DNA of 64,000 nt. Origin: an uncultured Acidiferrobacteraceae bacterium. Its GTDB lineage: Bacteria; Pseudomonadota; Gammaproteobacteria; Acidiferrobacterales; SZUA-150. The notes below the pieces were generated by a model, which was not told the origin of the DNA, searched no databases, and was given only the letters and a program-made list of their open reading frames with translations. The stretch covers positions 1-64,000 of the forward strand of contig CAJVXY010000003.1 in NCBI GenBank assembly GCA_913009895.1, in the 5' to 3' direction. A program made the position numbers and the translations under genes. Shown here in pieces: positions 51,771 to 61,739 of this stretch. Each line of letters opens with the position of its first letter. Position 1 is the stretch's first letter.

Positions 51771-52418
51771 ATGAAACTGATTTTGTTAGGCGCTCCTGGC
51801 GCAGGCAAAGGTACGGTCGCAAAGTTACTAACCGAGCTTGATGGTTCCGTGCAAATTTCTACTGGTGATATTCTCCGTGGCGCCGTCCAGGCGGGTTCAG
51901 ATCTTGGTAAGCAGGCCCAGGCATTTATGAATGCCGGTGACCTGGTACCAGATGAATTAATCATGGGTATTATGGAAAAGCGGTTGCAAGAACCGGATTG
52001 CGCAAAAGGATTTTTACTGGATGGTTTTCCCCGCACTATCCCCCAGGCCGAGCAACTGAAAACTTTACTAGAAAAAATTAATATCAAACTTGATATGGCT
52101 GTGAATATTGATGTGCCAAAAGATGTCATCCTTGATCGTTTATCAACACGCCGTACCTGTTCAAATGGTGATTGCCAGGCCATTTATAACGTTAAGAGTA
52201 ATCCGCCTAAAGAAGAAGGCAAGTGTGATAAGTGTGGCAGTCCTGTGATTCAGCGTGAAGATGAAACTGAAGAAGCTATTAGCCATCGCCTGAAAATCTA
52301 TGATGAAAAAACTGCACCATTAATTGGTTTTTATGATCAGGAAAATATGTTGTTAACGATAAGTGCGACATCCAGTGATGACGTGATTAATGCCATCAAG
52401 GAAAAGCTGGCAAGCTAA
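51771..52418 (+). CDS. adk: Adenylate kinase
   Basis: LILLGAPGAGKGTVAKLL; ISTGDILRGAV; GFLLDGFPRTIPQAEQL; LID domain with C-X4-C...CDKC. Confidence 0.97.
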   Translation: MKLILLGAPGAGKGTVAKLLTELDGSVQISTGDILRGAVQAGSDLGKQAQAFMNAGDLVPDELIMGIMEKRLQEPDCAKGFLLDGFPRTIPQAEQLKTLLEKINIKLDMAVNIDVPKDVILDRLSTRRTCSNGDCQAIYNVKSNPPKEEGKCDKCGSPVIQREDETEEAISHRLKIYDEKTAPLIGFYDQENMLLTISATSSDDVINAIKEKLAS

Positions 52419-52444
52419 TCGTTTTTTACTGAAATTGAAATAAT

Positions 52445-52474
52445 AAAAAAGGCCCGGAGACGGGCCTTTTTTAT
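52445..52474 (+). terminator. Rho-independent terminator of adk
   Basis: AAAAAAGGCCCGgagaCGGGCCTTTTTT. Confidence 0.9.
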
Positions 52475-52552
52475 TGTGAGTATATTTAATTCCCCGGATT
52501 CGCCACAAGAATGATACGATGATTTTTTAAAATATTGAATTAAGGCATTAAT

Positions 52553-52723
52553 ATGGCAAATTATATATACACCTACAAGGGAGAAATTGCTCGATCGGGA
52601 ATTGGCCTGGGTACGGCGCTGGCAATTGCTATTTCCTGGTCAGCAAACAAGTCAATATTGTGGGCAATACTCCACGGTATATTTTCCTGGTTTTACGTTA
52701 TTTACTACGCGCTCTTTTCCTAG
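52553..52723 (+). CDS. Small conserved membrane protein (56 aa), missing from ORF track
   Basis: MANYIYTYKGEIARSGIGLGTALAIAISWSANKSILWAILHGIFSWFYVIYYALFS*. Confidence 0.75.
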   Translation: MANYIYTYKGEIARSGIGLGTALAIAISWSANKSILWAILHGIFSWFYVIYYALFS

Positions 52724-52751
52724 ACGAAATACAGCACCAGGCTGCCCTGGC

Positions 52752-53081
52752 TTAATGCAGGGCATCGCGATAAACTTTTCGCAGACTCTTTATTGTATCC
52801 TGATCATATTCATCAAAGGCAAGCCCGGCACCACTAACTTCACACCTGACGACGGTTGCGGCCAGTGTGTAAAATTCTTCATCAACATTTTCCAGATAAA
52901 GACCAATGGTGACCAGATCATTTACTTTAATATCTGAATTATCAGTAGCAATAAAAGCGCCGCCAAAACTGATGTCCAGTAATTTTGCCTGACGTTCTGC
53001 ATTGTCTCGGAAGTAAAGCACCACATCAAGATCAAGTGGTGTTCTCGAGCAACTTCGATGGTTGATGTTGGCATTTTCCAT
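52752..53081 (-). CDS. PilZ domain protein
   Basis: RxxxR (RSCSR) plus DISFGGAFI (D/NxSxxG) c-di-GMP-binding motifs. Confidence 0.85.
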   Translation of the reverse strand: MENANINHRSCSRTPLDLDVVLYFRDNAERQAKLLDISFGGAFIATDNSDIKVNDLVTIGLYLENVDEEFYTLAATVVRCEVSGAGLAFDEYDQDTIKSLRKVYRDALH

Positions 53082-53282
53082 AATAGCCTCCGGTAACTTA
53101 AGCTATAGTCTGTATGTAGTAATATAGCTGATTATCGCGCTTACAAGCGAAGTAATGCAAGAAAAAAACAGGGAATTATTGATGTAAAGGTTCTTTTCAT
53201 TAATAAAATTAATAGGTTGGCTACCATGAACAACACAAAGTTTTATTATTTCCCCTTGAACCGGCAGACTTGTCTATAAACG

Positions 53283-54965
53283 ATGTTTATTCCTTATCGT
53301 CCTGATATTAATGTCACCAGGTGGCCAGTATTGACAGTATTGGTGATGATTCTGAGCACTGCTATTTTAATGGCCCAGCGCAGCAGTTGGTCGGCCCTTG
53401 AGGAATATGCCATTAACTTTTGTACCGATGAAGTTTCGCGGGATATTGAGTATCCGGGCAAACATTATTTTGGAGACCGGGCTTCCTGCCCGGAAATCAT
53501 GCTGTACCTGTATAGTGAAAAAGACTCCAAATTATTGAAGGAATATCATGACGAGATAGTTGCAAAAAATGACAATTATCGTGCCGAGCTGTTATTGACT
53601 CAATACCACGCCTTTGCAGTTTCGGCTCCCTCAGATTTAACCAGTTCGCTAATGTACTACCGGTCAAGCTGGAATCCATTGCGTATGTTGACGTCTTCTG
53701 TGGCCCACGCAGATTGGGATCATTTGATCGGCAATCTATTTTTCTTTTTTGCCTTTGCCATGGTGGTCGAAATCATAATTGGCCCAATTCTTTTTTTTGT
53801 AGTATTCGTCAGCATGTCTCTTGGTATCGGGGTGATTGATTCCCTGGCCAATCTTGGTCAGGAAGATATTCCGACCCTGGGATTGTCAGGCATTGTTTTT
53901 GGGATGTTAACGTTGGCAGTCTATTTTGCACCGAAGGTAAAAATTAAATTTTTTTACTGGATAATTATACTGATTGGTTCCGTCAGTATTCCTTTGTGGA
54001 TGGTTTCGATCTGGTATGTTGGCTGGAATATTTATGATTATTTTGTTATTGGCAGAATCAGTAATACTAACTACATCGCCCACCTTGGTGGCGCGGCGGT
54101 AGGGCTGATAATGGGCGTGACACTTTTTCGGGAAAAACGGCATTGGGCACAAGGATTACTGCCTGGCGAAAGAAAAAACGAAAGACGCCAGGAAAGACAC
54201 CAGGAAAAATTCAAAGAACCGGATAAATCAATATTGGCTACAGCAGGTAGAGCCACTTCAATCCCTATATTTATGGTGGCCGGGTTTATTCTGTTGATTG
54301 TACTCATGTCTATGATTGGTCTTTTCATTAAAACATTTTCCTTGCAAATCTTGTTGTCCCTGCCAGTCCTGTTGCTGGGTTATTTACTGTACCGAATGAA
54401 ACAGGCTGACCGGCCTGTCTGGAATAAATATCAAAACGCCATGAAATACCTGGAAGATCAAAATTACCGGATGGCGCTGGAAAAACTTGAGCCTTTGGCA
54501 AAAAGTGGTTATCCAAGAGCCCAGTACCAACTGGGGCGACTCTATGCGACTGGCAAAGGTGTGATGAGAGATGTGATGCAGGCAGGTTACTGGTATGAAT
54601 TGGCAGCACATCGCAGTAATGAACATGCGCAGAATGAACTTGCATCATTATATATAGACGGCACCGGGGTTGACCGGGATATGGACGCGGCCATGAACTG
54701 GTTGCGACTGGCCAGTGAAAAATTACCCCAGGCTGCAATGCGGCTTGGCTATTATTCAGAACACCATCCAGACCACAATAAGCGAAATTTAAAAGAAGCC
54801 GTTGATGCCTATGGCCAGGCAGGCCAATTATTTATGAATGCTAAATTGATCGAGGATGCAGAGAGCGTGCTAAAAACACTGGAACAACTGGCGCCGGGCC
54901 ATGAGATTACGGTTAGTCTGGAAAACAGGATAATGGAATACAAATCGCAACCAATGGCGCGTTGA
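53283..54965 (+). CDS. Rhomboid-family protease with C-terminal SEL1 repeats, paralogue of 2824-4452
   Basis: MFIPYRPDINVTRWPVLTV; HADWDHLIGNLFFF; GLSG; AHLGGA; SEL1 repeats. Confidence 0.85.
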   Translation: MFIPYRPDINVTRWPVLTVLVMILSTAILMAQRSSWSALEEYAINFCTDEVSRDIEYPGKHYFGDRASCPEIMLYLYSEKDSKLLKEYHDEIVAKNDNYRAELLLTQYHAFAVSAPSDLTSSLMYYRSSWNPLRMLTSSVAHADWDHLIGNLFFFFAFAMVVEIIIGPILFFVVFVSMSLGIGVIDSLANLGQEDIPTLGLSGIVFGMLTLAVYFAPKVKIKFFYWIIILIGSVSIPLWMVSIWYVGWNIYDYFVIGRISNTNYIAHLGGAAVGLIMGVTLFREKRHWAQGLLPGERKNERRQERHQEKFKEPDKSILATAGRATSIPIFMVAGFILLIVLMSMIGLFIKTFSLQILLSLPVLLLGYLLYRMKQADRPVWNKYQNAMKYLEDQNYRMALEKLEPLAKSGYPRAQYQLGRLYATGKGVMRDVMQAGYWYELAAHRSNEHAQNELASLYIDGTGVDRDMDAAMNWLRLASEKLPQAAMRLGYYSEHHPDHNKRNLKEAVDAYGQAGQLFMNAKLIEDAESVLKTLEQLAPGHEITVSLENRIMEYKSQPMAR

Positions 54966-55013
54966 TAGTAAATCCCGAAAATAACAATACTGGCAACTCA
55001 TTATTAGCGAAAA

Positions 55014-55329
55014 ATGCCCATGAATATAAATACTACTGTCGCAAATAACGGAGTTAAAATACTAACGGTCACAACGCCGGACCCATTGGCAGACTACCAG
55101 GCCGCCATGGTGATTGCCGATAAGCTGGCCAGCGAGCACCTGGGAGAGGCCATGTTGTTGTCATGGTATGATAGGGATCGTGACTTTGAATCACTCCAAC
55201 GAATGCCACCAGGACAGCGCAGTACCGGGATATGTTGATTACGGGATAAACCATGGCGCAAGTTTAAAAATAGACATTGAAGATGGCCGGTTTGTTTTTT
55301 TCTATTTATCACTAGAAAGTAATAATTAA
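55014..55329 (+). pseudogene. Frameshifted AF1514-like small protein gene
   Basis: Frame 1 (VKILTVTTPDPLADYQAAMVIADKLASEHLGEAMLLSWYDRDRDFES) continues in another frame (ECHQDSAVPGYVDYGINHGASLKIDIEDGRFVFFYLSL). Confidence 0.6.
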
Positions 55330-55877
55330 TGTCTGCACTTAACTACGAAATTGTTTTATATACCATTGGCCACAGCAATCGGGATGCGGATGATTTTGTT
55401 TCATTACTCGAAACAAATGAAATAACGACACTGTTCGATATCCGTTCACACCCGGGTTCTGGCAAGTTTCCCCAATACAATGAACAGGCACTACGTGAAT
55501 CGCTGGCATCAAAAAATATTGTTTATCATTGGGCGGGCCGACAATTGGGCGGATTACGGAAACTGGAAAATAACCGCAATAACACACATCCATCCCTGGC
55601 GGACGACCAGCAACGGGCCTTTGCAGAATATATGGAAACAGAGTTATTCAAAAATGGGGCAACTCAAATTATTAATATGGCAAGAAAATCTCCGCTCGTG
55701 ATGATGTGTGCCGAGAAACTGCCAGAACATTGCCATCGGTCACTGATCGCGGATTACCTGCTACTCGAAGGCGTTAATGTGAAACATATTATTGATGAAG
55801 ACAGTACCCTCGATCACCAGCTAAACCCGTACGCCCGCCGGGAGTCGGCTACGTTAATTTACGATAGAAAAATTTGA
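55329..55877 (+). CDS. DUF488 domain-containing protein
   Basis: YTIGHSNRDADDFVSLL...LFDIRSHPGSGKFPQYN...MMCAEKLPEHCHRSLIADYLL. Confidence 0.92.
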   Translation: MSALNYEIVLYTIGHSNRDADDFVSLLETNEITTLFDIRSHPGSGKFPQYNEQALRESLASKNIVYHWAGRQLGGLRKLENNRNNTHPSLADDQQRAFAEYMETELFKNGATQIINMARKSPLVMMCAEKLPEHCHRSLIADYLLLEGVNVKHIIDEDSTLDHQLNPYARRESATLIYDRKI

Positions 55878-55886
55878 TTACCTGGC

Positions 55887-56189
55887 ATGTCATTATCAAA
55901 CGAAGAAATAAAAGCAAAGTTGAACCTGGAGACGGGCAAACTTACCTGGCCAGAACTAGAGCAGTTTTTTGCCAAAGGTGTCATTGTCTGTGTTGATAAA
56001 AAACAGGATTTGATCAAGATTGCCGCCGCCCTGGCAGAAGACCAAACCGTCAAAATAACAGAATTACTCGAGACCAGAATAATAAAAAAACCTAATATTG
56101 AGCAAGCAAAATTGTGGCATCAAAACAGGCAAGCATTCTGGGCCGTGGTCGTTGCGCCCTGGGTGATGATCCAGGAAACAGATGACTGA
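55887..56189 (+). CDS. DUF2288 family protein
   Basis: GKLTWPELEQFFAKGVIVCVDKKQDLIKIAAALAED...FWAVVVAPWVMIQE. Confidence 0.85.
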   Translation: MSLSNEEIKAKLNLETGKLTWPELEQFFAKGVIVCVDKKQDLIKIAAALAEDQTVKITELLETRIIKKPNIEQAKLWHQNRQAFWAVVVAPWVMIQETDD

Positions 56190-56643
56190 AAAAGTTATTT
56201 ATATATTGCTGGCCCTCCTGTTTTTGACAGGTTGCATGGAAATAATCAAGCGAACTGAGCCTAAAGTACTGGATAACAAAGACGGCCGACCGGTTAGTAT
56301 GGCTGAAAAAAATCTCAGTATTGGTAATAATATCAAGTATTACGAAGTACCTGTTACAATAAAAAAGATTCCGGATGCTCCCAGGTTATTGCTTGATTTT
56401 ACGGTAATTGACAAAGGGCACTGCCCGCTAACCTACGAACCCACACAGGTATTGGTAAATGGGATCGAGGTGGCCAGTATTGACTTCCGGGATTTTGAAT
56501 ACAAGGATCATCAGGTGATTGAAATAGTGATTCCGAAATCGATTCTGAAAATTGGCGAAAATATTTTTCAGGTACGAACTGGCGAATGCCAGTATGATAT
56601 TGATGTCATGCGTTTTAATCGTTTCCAGTTTTTTCAGAACTGA
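56182..56643 (+). CDS. Hypothetical lipoprotein
   Basis: Lipobox LLFLTGC. Confidence 0.55.
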   Translation: MTEKVIYILLALLFLTGCMEIIKRTEPKVLDNKDGRPVSMAEKNLSIGNNIKYYEVPVTIKKIPDAPRLLLDFTVIDKGHCPLTYEPTQVLVNGIEVASIDFRDFEYKDHQVIEIVIPKSILKIGENIFQVRTGECQYDIDVMRFNRFQFFQN

Positions 56644-56690
56644 GTAGAATTAATAAGGCCAGGGATAAGACCAGGGCAGACCAGGTTATT

Positions 56691-57041
56691 ATGACTAAAA
56701 AAACCTCACCGAACCTGAAGCATTACAAAAAATTGTTACTGGACAGGCAAAAAGAACTGCTGGATGTCTCGAAAATGAGCCAGGAAAATGCCAGCCCGGT
56801 TGAGCTTGACCAGTCGCGGGTTGGCAGGTTGTCGCGTATGGACGCGATTCAGGGGCAGGCGATGTCTCTTGAGGCAAAAAGGCGGACAGACGCAGAGTTA
56901 ACCAGGATCACGTCTGCCCTGAAACGCATTGATGTCGGTGATTATGGCTTGTGCGCGCGTTGCCAGGAAGAAATAGTCGCGGGCAGACTTGAAATTGATC
57001 CGTCAGTATTGTTATGTGTACAGTGTGCGAGCCAGGATTAA
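56691..57041 (+). CDS. TraR/DksA-type zinc-finger regulator
   Basis: IDVGDYGLCARCQEEIVAGRLEIDPSVLLCVQCAS. Confidence 0.9.
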   Translation: MTKKTSPNLKHYKKLLLDRQKELLDVSKMSQENASPVELDQSRVGRLSRMDAIQGQAMSLEAKRRTDAELTRITSALKRIDVGDYGLCARCQEEIVAGRLEIDPSVLLCVQCASQD

Positions 57042-57104
57042 TTTAGACGCTATTATTGAGCGTAGGGCGAGACTAAACCAGAGGAATAAGCGAGACTAAA
57101 CCCG

Positions 57105-58400
57105 GTGGAAAAATTTATTTCATTCATACAAGAACAATTTGTGGCAATTGCCAATGTGCAGGGCCTGACCCAGGTATTTATCCTGGTTGTTTGTGCTGGC
57201 GGCGCCTGGTTTTTCCAGCGTTATACGAGTGAATTGGTGCTCAAACGATTAGGCAAAGCCGAAAAGAGCGGCTTGCGCCGCGCAGCCCTGCGAGGCATCG
57301 AGCGCGTCACTTTTCCGTTAAGTATGCTGGTGCTGGTGGCAATAGGAGAATTTGCACTTAACCAGTTCCAGTTTAAAACCGGCCTGCTTCACCTGGCGGT
57401 ACCGTTATTGATTTCCCTGGCAGCAATTCGTATCTCTGTTTATACATTACGGCGTGCATTTTCGCCGAGTCCGGCATTAAAAGCATGGGAAGGCATTATC
57501 GGCACCGTGGCATGGTCTATTGTTGCAGTATATTTGCTGGGCTGGTTGCCTGATATTCTACAGGCCCTTGATGGTCCGGCAGTCCAGCTGGGAGATACCC
57601 GGTTTTCTTTACTGACCTTGATCAAGTTACTGCTGAGCATTGCCCTTTTCATTGTCCTGGCACATTGGTTATCCCGCTTAATAGAGCGTCGCGCCAGGCG
57701 TTCAACACTTATCTCCAAAGGTATGCGTGTTGTGCTGGCCAAGTCCAGCAGGTTTTTTCTCTACGCCCTGGCTATATTGGTTGCGCTCAATAGTGTTGGC
57801 ATTGATTTAACAACCTTAACCGTTTTTGGTGGTGCCCTGGGTGTGGGCATCGGTTTTGGTCTGCAACGTATTGTCAGTAATTTTATTAGCGGGTTTATTT
57901 TATTATTTGATCGATCTATCAGGCCCGGTGATGTAATCAGTGTTGGTACCCGCATCGGCTGGGTTGTGGCATTACATGCAAGATATATTGTGGTGAAGGA
58001 CAGGGATGGTGTCGAAACATTAATTCCTAACGAAACCATTATTACTTCAGAAGTCACAAACCTGAGTTACTCAGATCGTCACGTCCGCGTAAAAATCCCC
58101 GTACAAATCAGTTATGACAATGATCCAGAAGTGGCTATGGGACTGATGATCGAAGCCTGCCAGGAGAATGATCGAATCCTGACAAACCCGGAGCCACAAA
58201 GTCGTCTGCTGGCGTTTGGCGATAACGGCATCAACCTGGAGTTACGACTCTGGCTAGATGATGTGGAAGAGGGCGTTGGTAAAGTAAAATCAGACGTGAA
58301 CCTGGGCATATGGCATCGATTCAAGGAACATGGCATCTCCATTCCATTCCCGCAAAGAGATGTGAGAATCATTTCAAACACCACGCCTGAAGATAAATAA
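57105..58400 (+). CDS. Mechanosensitive channel (MscS family)
   Basis: GGALGVGIGFGLQRIVSNFISGFILLFDRSIRPGDVI; GTP/GTG start. Confidence 0.93.
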   Translation: MEKFISFIQEQFVAIANVQGLTQVFILVVCAGGAWFFQRYTSELVLKRLGKAEKSGLRRAALRGIERVTFPLSMLVLVAIGEFALNQFQFKTGLLHLAVPLLISLAAIRISVYTLRRAFSPSPALKAWEGIIGTVAWSIVAVYLLGWLPDILQALDGPAVQLGDTRFSLLTLIKLLLSIALFIVLAHWLSRLIERRARRSTLISKGMRVVLAKSSRFFLYALAILVALNSVGIDLTTLTVFGGALGVGIGFGLQRIVSNFISGFILLFDRSIRPGDVISVGTRIGWVVALHARYIVVKDRDGVETLIPNETIITSEVTNLSYSDRHVRVKIPVQISYDNDPEVAMGLMIEACQENDRILTNPEPQSRLLAFGDNGINLELRLWLDDVEEGVGKVKSDVNLGIWHRFKEHGISIPFPQRDVRIISNTTPEDK

Positions 58401-58441
58401 TTTGAAATTTATTTTTAGTGCGTTACTTACAATAAAATCCC

Positions 58442-60376
58442 ATGCCATTAATCAAACTTGATAAAGCTTACCTGGCTTACGGCCATCGCGCACTACTGGA
58501 CCACATTGATTTCCAGATTGATACCAATGAGCGTGTTTGCCTGGTAGGCCGAAATGGTGCCGGCAAGTCGACATTAATGCGTGCGATTATCGGAGAATCT
58601 ATTCTGGATGATGGTGAACGCTGGTGTCAGCCAACACTAAAAATTGGTTACCTCGCCCAGGACGTGAATATCAACTCTGACCAGACAGTTTATGATGTAG
58701 TCACCGAAGGACTGGAGGAAACAGGCCACCTGTTGGCCGAATATCACCATGTCGTACATTCCATATCAGAGGCCAGTACCGGCACTACTTCTGACGAGCT
58801 GGAAAACAAGCTGATCCATCGGCTTGATGAGTTACAACGAAAAATTGACAGTTGCCAGGGCTGGTTAATCGGGCAACGGGTTGAGACCGTCATCTCCCGC
58901 CTGGATCTGGAGATGGACTTGCTCATGAAAAATTTATCCGGTGGTTACCGGCGGCGGGTATTTCTTGCACAAGCATTGGTAAATGAACCGGATTTGTTAT
59001 TACTTGATGAGCCGACCAACCACCTGGATATTGCGGCAATTAACTGGATCGAGCAGTACCTCAAGGGTTTTAAGGGATCGCTTTTATTCATCACCCATGA
59101 CCGGACTTTTTTACAAAACCTGGCGACCCGAATAGTTGAGCTTGACCGTGGCCGAATATTTTCCTACCCAGGTGATTACAAAAATTACCTGCGAAAAAAA
59201 GAACAGCAACTGGTGGTCGAAGAACAACAGTCGGCCAAGTTCGATAAAAAACTTGCCGAAGAAGAAGTCTGGATTCGCAAGGGCATCAAGGCCAGGCGGA
59301 CGCGCAATGAAGGCAGGGTGCGGGCATTGCAAGCATTAAGGGCACAGCGCAACCAGCGCCGGGAAAGATCCGGTGCCGTCAAAATGGCCCTTGATAGTGG
59401 CGCCATGTCGGGCAAGATTGTGATTGATGCCATGGACGTTAAAAAATCCTACGGCGACAATGTTGTTATCAGCTCCCTGACAACGACCATTATGCGTGGT
59501 GACAGGATAGGCATCCTCGGACCCAATGGCTCTGGTAAAACCACGCTCCTGAAACTCTTGCTGGGCGAGCTGAAACCGGACTCGGGCAAAGTACGAATCG
59601 GTACACGATTGCAACCGGCCTATTTTGACCAGCAACGAGCCATTCTTGATCCGGAAAAAACAGTTGCCGATAATTTAAACCAGGGCAGCGAAACCGTCAC
59701 CATCAAGGGCAAGAGCCGGCACATTATCGGTTACCTGAAAGATTTCCTGTTCCCACCGCAACAGGTCAAGGCAAAGGTAAAATCACTTTCCGGCGGCGAG
59801 CGAAACAGGTTATTGCTGGCCCGCTTGTTCACCCGTCCATCCAATTTACTGGTGCTGGATGAACCAACCAATGACCTGGACGTGGAAACACTGGAACTGC
59901 TGGAAGAATTGCTGGGTGAATATGATGGCACGTTGATCGTGGTCAGCCATGATCGAACTTTTCTTGATAATGTTGTTACCAGTACCCTGGTATTTGAAGG
60001 TCACGGCCAGGTAAACGAGTACGTGGGTGGGTTTGAGGACTGGCTCAGGCAACGAAAACCCGATGCCTTGATATTTTCCCAGGATGAAACTGCTAAAAAT
60101 AAAAAACCCGAATCAAAAAATATTCCTGGCGCCACGAATAGCAAAGCCAACAAAAAGAAACTTACCTATAAAGATCAGCAGGCGCTGGATAAGTTGCCAG
60201 CCACGATTGAAAAACTGGAAACCGAAAAAGCACAACTGGATAAAACCGTATCAGAACCGGAATTTTACCAGGGCGATAAAAAGACTATCGCGGATACGCT
60301 TTCGCGAATAAATGCGCTAGGAGCAGAGCTGGACGAATGCTATCAAAACTGGGAAGCGCTGATCGATGAACAGTAA
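58442..60376 (+). CDS. uup: ABC-F family ATPase Uup
   Basis: Two ABC cassettes (GRNGAGKSTLM; GPNGSGKTTLL), LSGGYRRR / LSGGERNR, C-terminal coiled coil. Confidence 0.95.
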   Translation: MPLIKLDKAYLAYGHRALLDHIDFQIDTNERVCLVGRNGAGKSTLMRAIIGESILDDGERWCQPTLKIGYLAQDVNINSDQTVYDVVTEGLEETGHLLAEYHHVVHSISEASTGTTSDELENKLIHRLDELQRKIDSCQGWLIGQRVETVISRLDLEMDLLMKNLSGGYRRRVFLAQALVNEPDLLLLDEPTNHLDIAAINWIEQYLKGFKGSLLFITHDRTFLQNLATRIVELDRGRIFSYPGDYKNYLRKKEQQLVVEEQQSAKFDKKLAEEEVWIRKGIKARRTRNEGRVRALQALRAQRNQRRERSGAVKMALDSGAMSGKIVIDAMDVKKSYGDNVVISSLTTTIMRGDRIGILGPNGSGKTTLLKLLLGELKPDSGKVRIGTRLQPAYFDQQRAILDPEKTVADNLNQGSETVTIKGKSRHIIGYLKDFLFPPQQVKAKVKSLSGGERNRLLLARLFTRPSNLLVLDEPTNDLDVETLELLEELLGEYDGTLIVVSHDRTFLDNVVTSTLVFEGHGQVNEYVGGFEDWLRQRKPDALIFSQDETAKNKKPESKNIPGATNSKANKKKLTYKDQQALDKLPATIEKLETEKAQLDKTVSEPEFYQGDKKTIADTLSRINALGAELDECYQNWEALIDEQ

Positions 60377-60382
60377 GGCCCG

Positions 60383-60405
60383 TCACTCCGGCGTATGCCG
60401 GAGTC
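60383..60405. repeat. REP-like palindrome CACTCCGGCgtatGCCGGAGTC
   Basis: Perfect stem in the intergenic spacer after uup. Confidence 0.55.
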
Positions 60406-60543
60406 CAGCAGCAATGAATTTTAGCTTTGACTGACAGCCTGGTTCACACCCCGTAAAAACATGCATATATTCTGATGTATTACATTCAATCTTCGTAAAT
60501 GCTAAAGTAGCTAGCCTGCAAACATAGCAATCAAGCAACATAT

Positions 60544-61587
60544 ATGATCGACGTTGAAAAAATCAATAACCTGATTCCCCTGATTAATCTTTCCGACAAG
60601 AACCTGGCGCGCATGGCTGACGAGTTGGAAGTGGAAAAATATGACAAGGGCTCAGTGATTGTTAATGAGGGTGATACAGACAATGATGCCCTGTACCTGC
60701 TTGAAGGGGGGGTCGAGTTATCTTCAGACGGCTCGGCATTAACGACTGTTATCCAGGGTGGCACCGATGATGCGATATCACCGATAGCCCAGTCCCGGCC
60801 ACGCCAGTTCACGGTGAAGGCCACCACAGAAATCAGTATTATCCGCATTGATAATGCCCGCCTCGATCGTATGGCGATCCTTGATGAGTTAACCACCAGT
60901 ATTACCCAGATTCGTCCGGTCGGTTTCAAAAAGTTTGCCGGTGACAGTGACTGGCTGGATGCTATGTTAAAAAATCCTGCCTTCAGCCGCCTGGTCCAGG
61001 AGCAATTGGCGCCACTGGTGCTGAAAATGGAACCGGTCTCGTTAAAAGCCGGGGATATTATTATCAAGCAAGGTGATGTCGGCAGGTTTTATTTCGTTTT
61101 GAAACAAGGCAAGGTGAATGTCTCCCGGAAAGATGTTGATGGAAAAGTAAAAATGCTGGCCACCTTAAAAGAAGGTGATGTATTTGGCGAAGAATCACTG
61201 ATTACCAGTGCCGACAGGAATGCCAGTATCATTGCCATGAATGATGTTATTATCATGAAACTGGCAAAAAATGACTTTGACCAGTTGCTCAAAGAGCCGC
61301 TGCTTTCTTATGTTGACAAGCGCGGTGCTGAAGAATTAGTTCGCCAGGGCGGCAAACTCCTTGATGTTCGTTCGGTAACAGAGTACAAACAGGGCGCGCT
61401 CAAGGGCAGTCTCAATTTGCCGGTTCCGAAATTACGGGCCGCCCTGGATAAACTGGACAAGCGCATTATTTATATTATTTGTGATCGTACCGGCATCCAG
61501 AGCGAAGTCGCCGCTTTTGTTATGAGCCAGAGGGGTTTTGATGCCCGGGTATTAAAGGGTGGCCTGGCGGCCCTGGCTGGTAAATAG
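60544..61587 (+). CDS. Tandem cyclic nucleotide-binding domains plus rhodanese domain protein (paralogue of 45243-46046)
   Basis: Degenerate N-terminal cNBD; second cNBD GDVFGEESLITSADRNASIIA; rhodanese LLDVRSVTEYKQGALKGSLNLP...IICDRTGIQSEVA. Confidence 0.85.
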   Translation: MIDVEKINNLIPLINLSDKNLARMADELEVEKYDKGSVIVNEGDTDNDALYLLEGGVELSSDGSALTTVIQGGTDDAISPIAQSRPRQFTVKATTEISIIRIDNARLDRMAILDELTTSITQIRPVGFKKFAGDSDWLDAMLKNPAFSRLVQEQLAPLVLKMEPVSLKAGDIIIKQGDVGRFYFVLKQGKVNVSRKDVDGKVKMLATLKEGDVFGEESLITSADRNASIIAMNDVIIMKLAKNDFDQLLKEPLLSYVDKRGAEELVRQGGKLLDVRSVTEYKQGALKGSLNLPVPKLRAALDKLDKRIIYIICDRTGIQSEVAAFVMSQRGFDARVLKGGLAALAGK

Positions 61588-61661
61588 AAATGGGTTACAG
61601 GATAATTTAAAATATAAAAATATAATATAAAAATTTGCAATAAATAATATCTTAAAATTAT

Positions 61662-61738
61662 GCGCCCGTAGCTCAGCTGGATAGAGTAACCGGCTTCGAA
61701 CCGGTTGGTCGGGAGTTCGAATCTCTCCGGGCGCGCCA
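61662..61738 (+). tRNA. tRNA-Arg (anticodon TCG)
   Basis: 77-nt cloverleaf GCGCCCG...CGGGCGC-G-CCA, anticodon loop CTTCGAA, T-loop TTCGAAT, encoded CCA. Confidence 0.95.
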
Positions 61739-61739
61739 T

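Noticed and set aside
60531-61067. 178-aa minus-strand ORF
   Set aside because: Antisense shadow of the cNMP-binding/rhodanese gene; Ser/Arg-rich with no domain.
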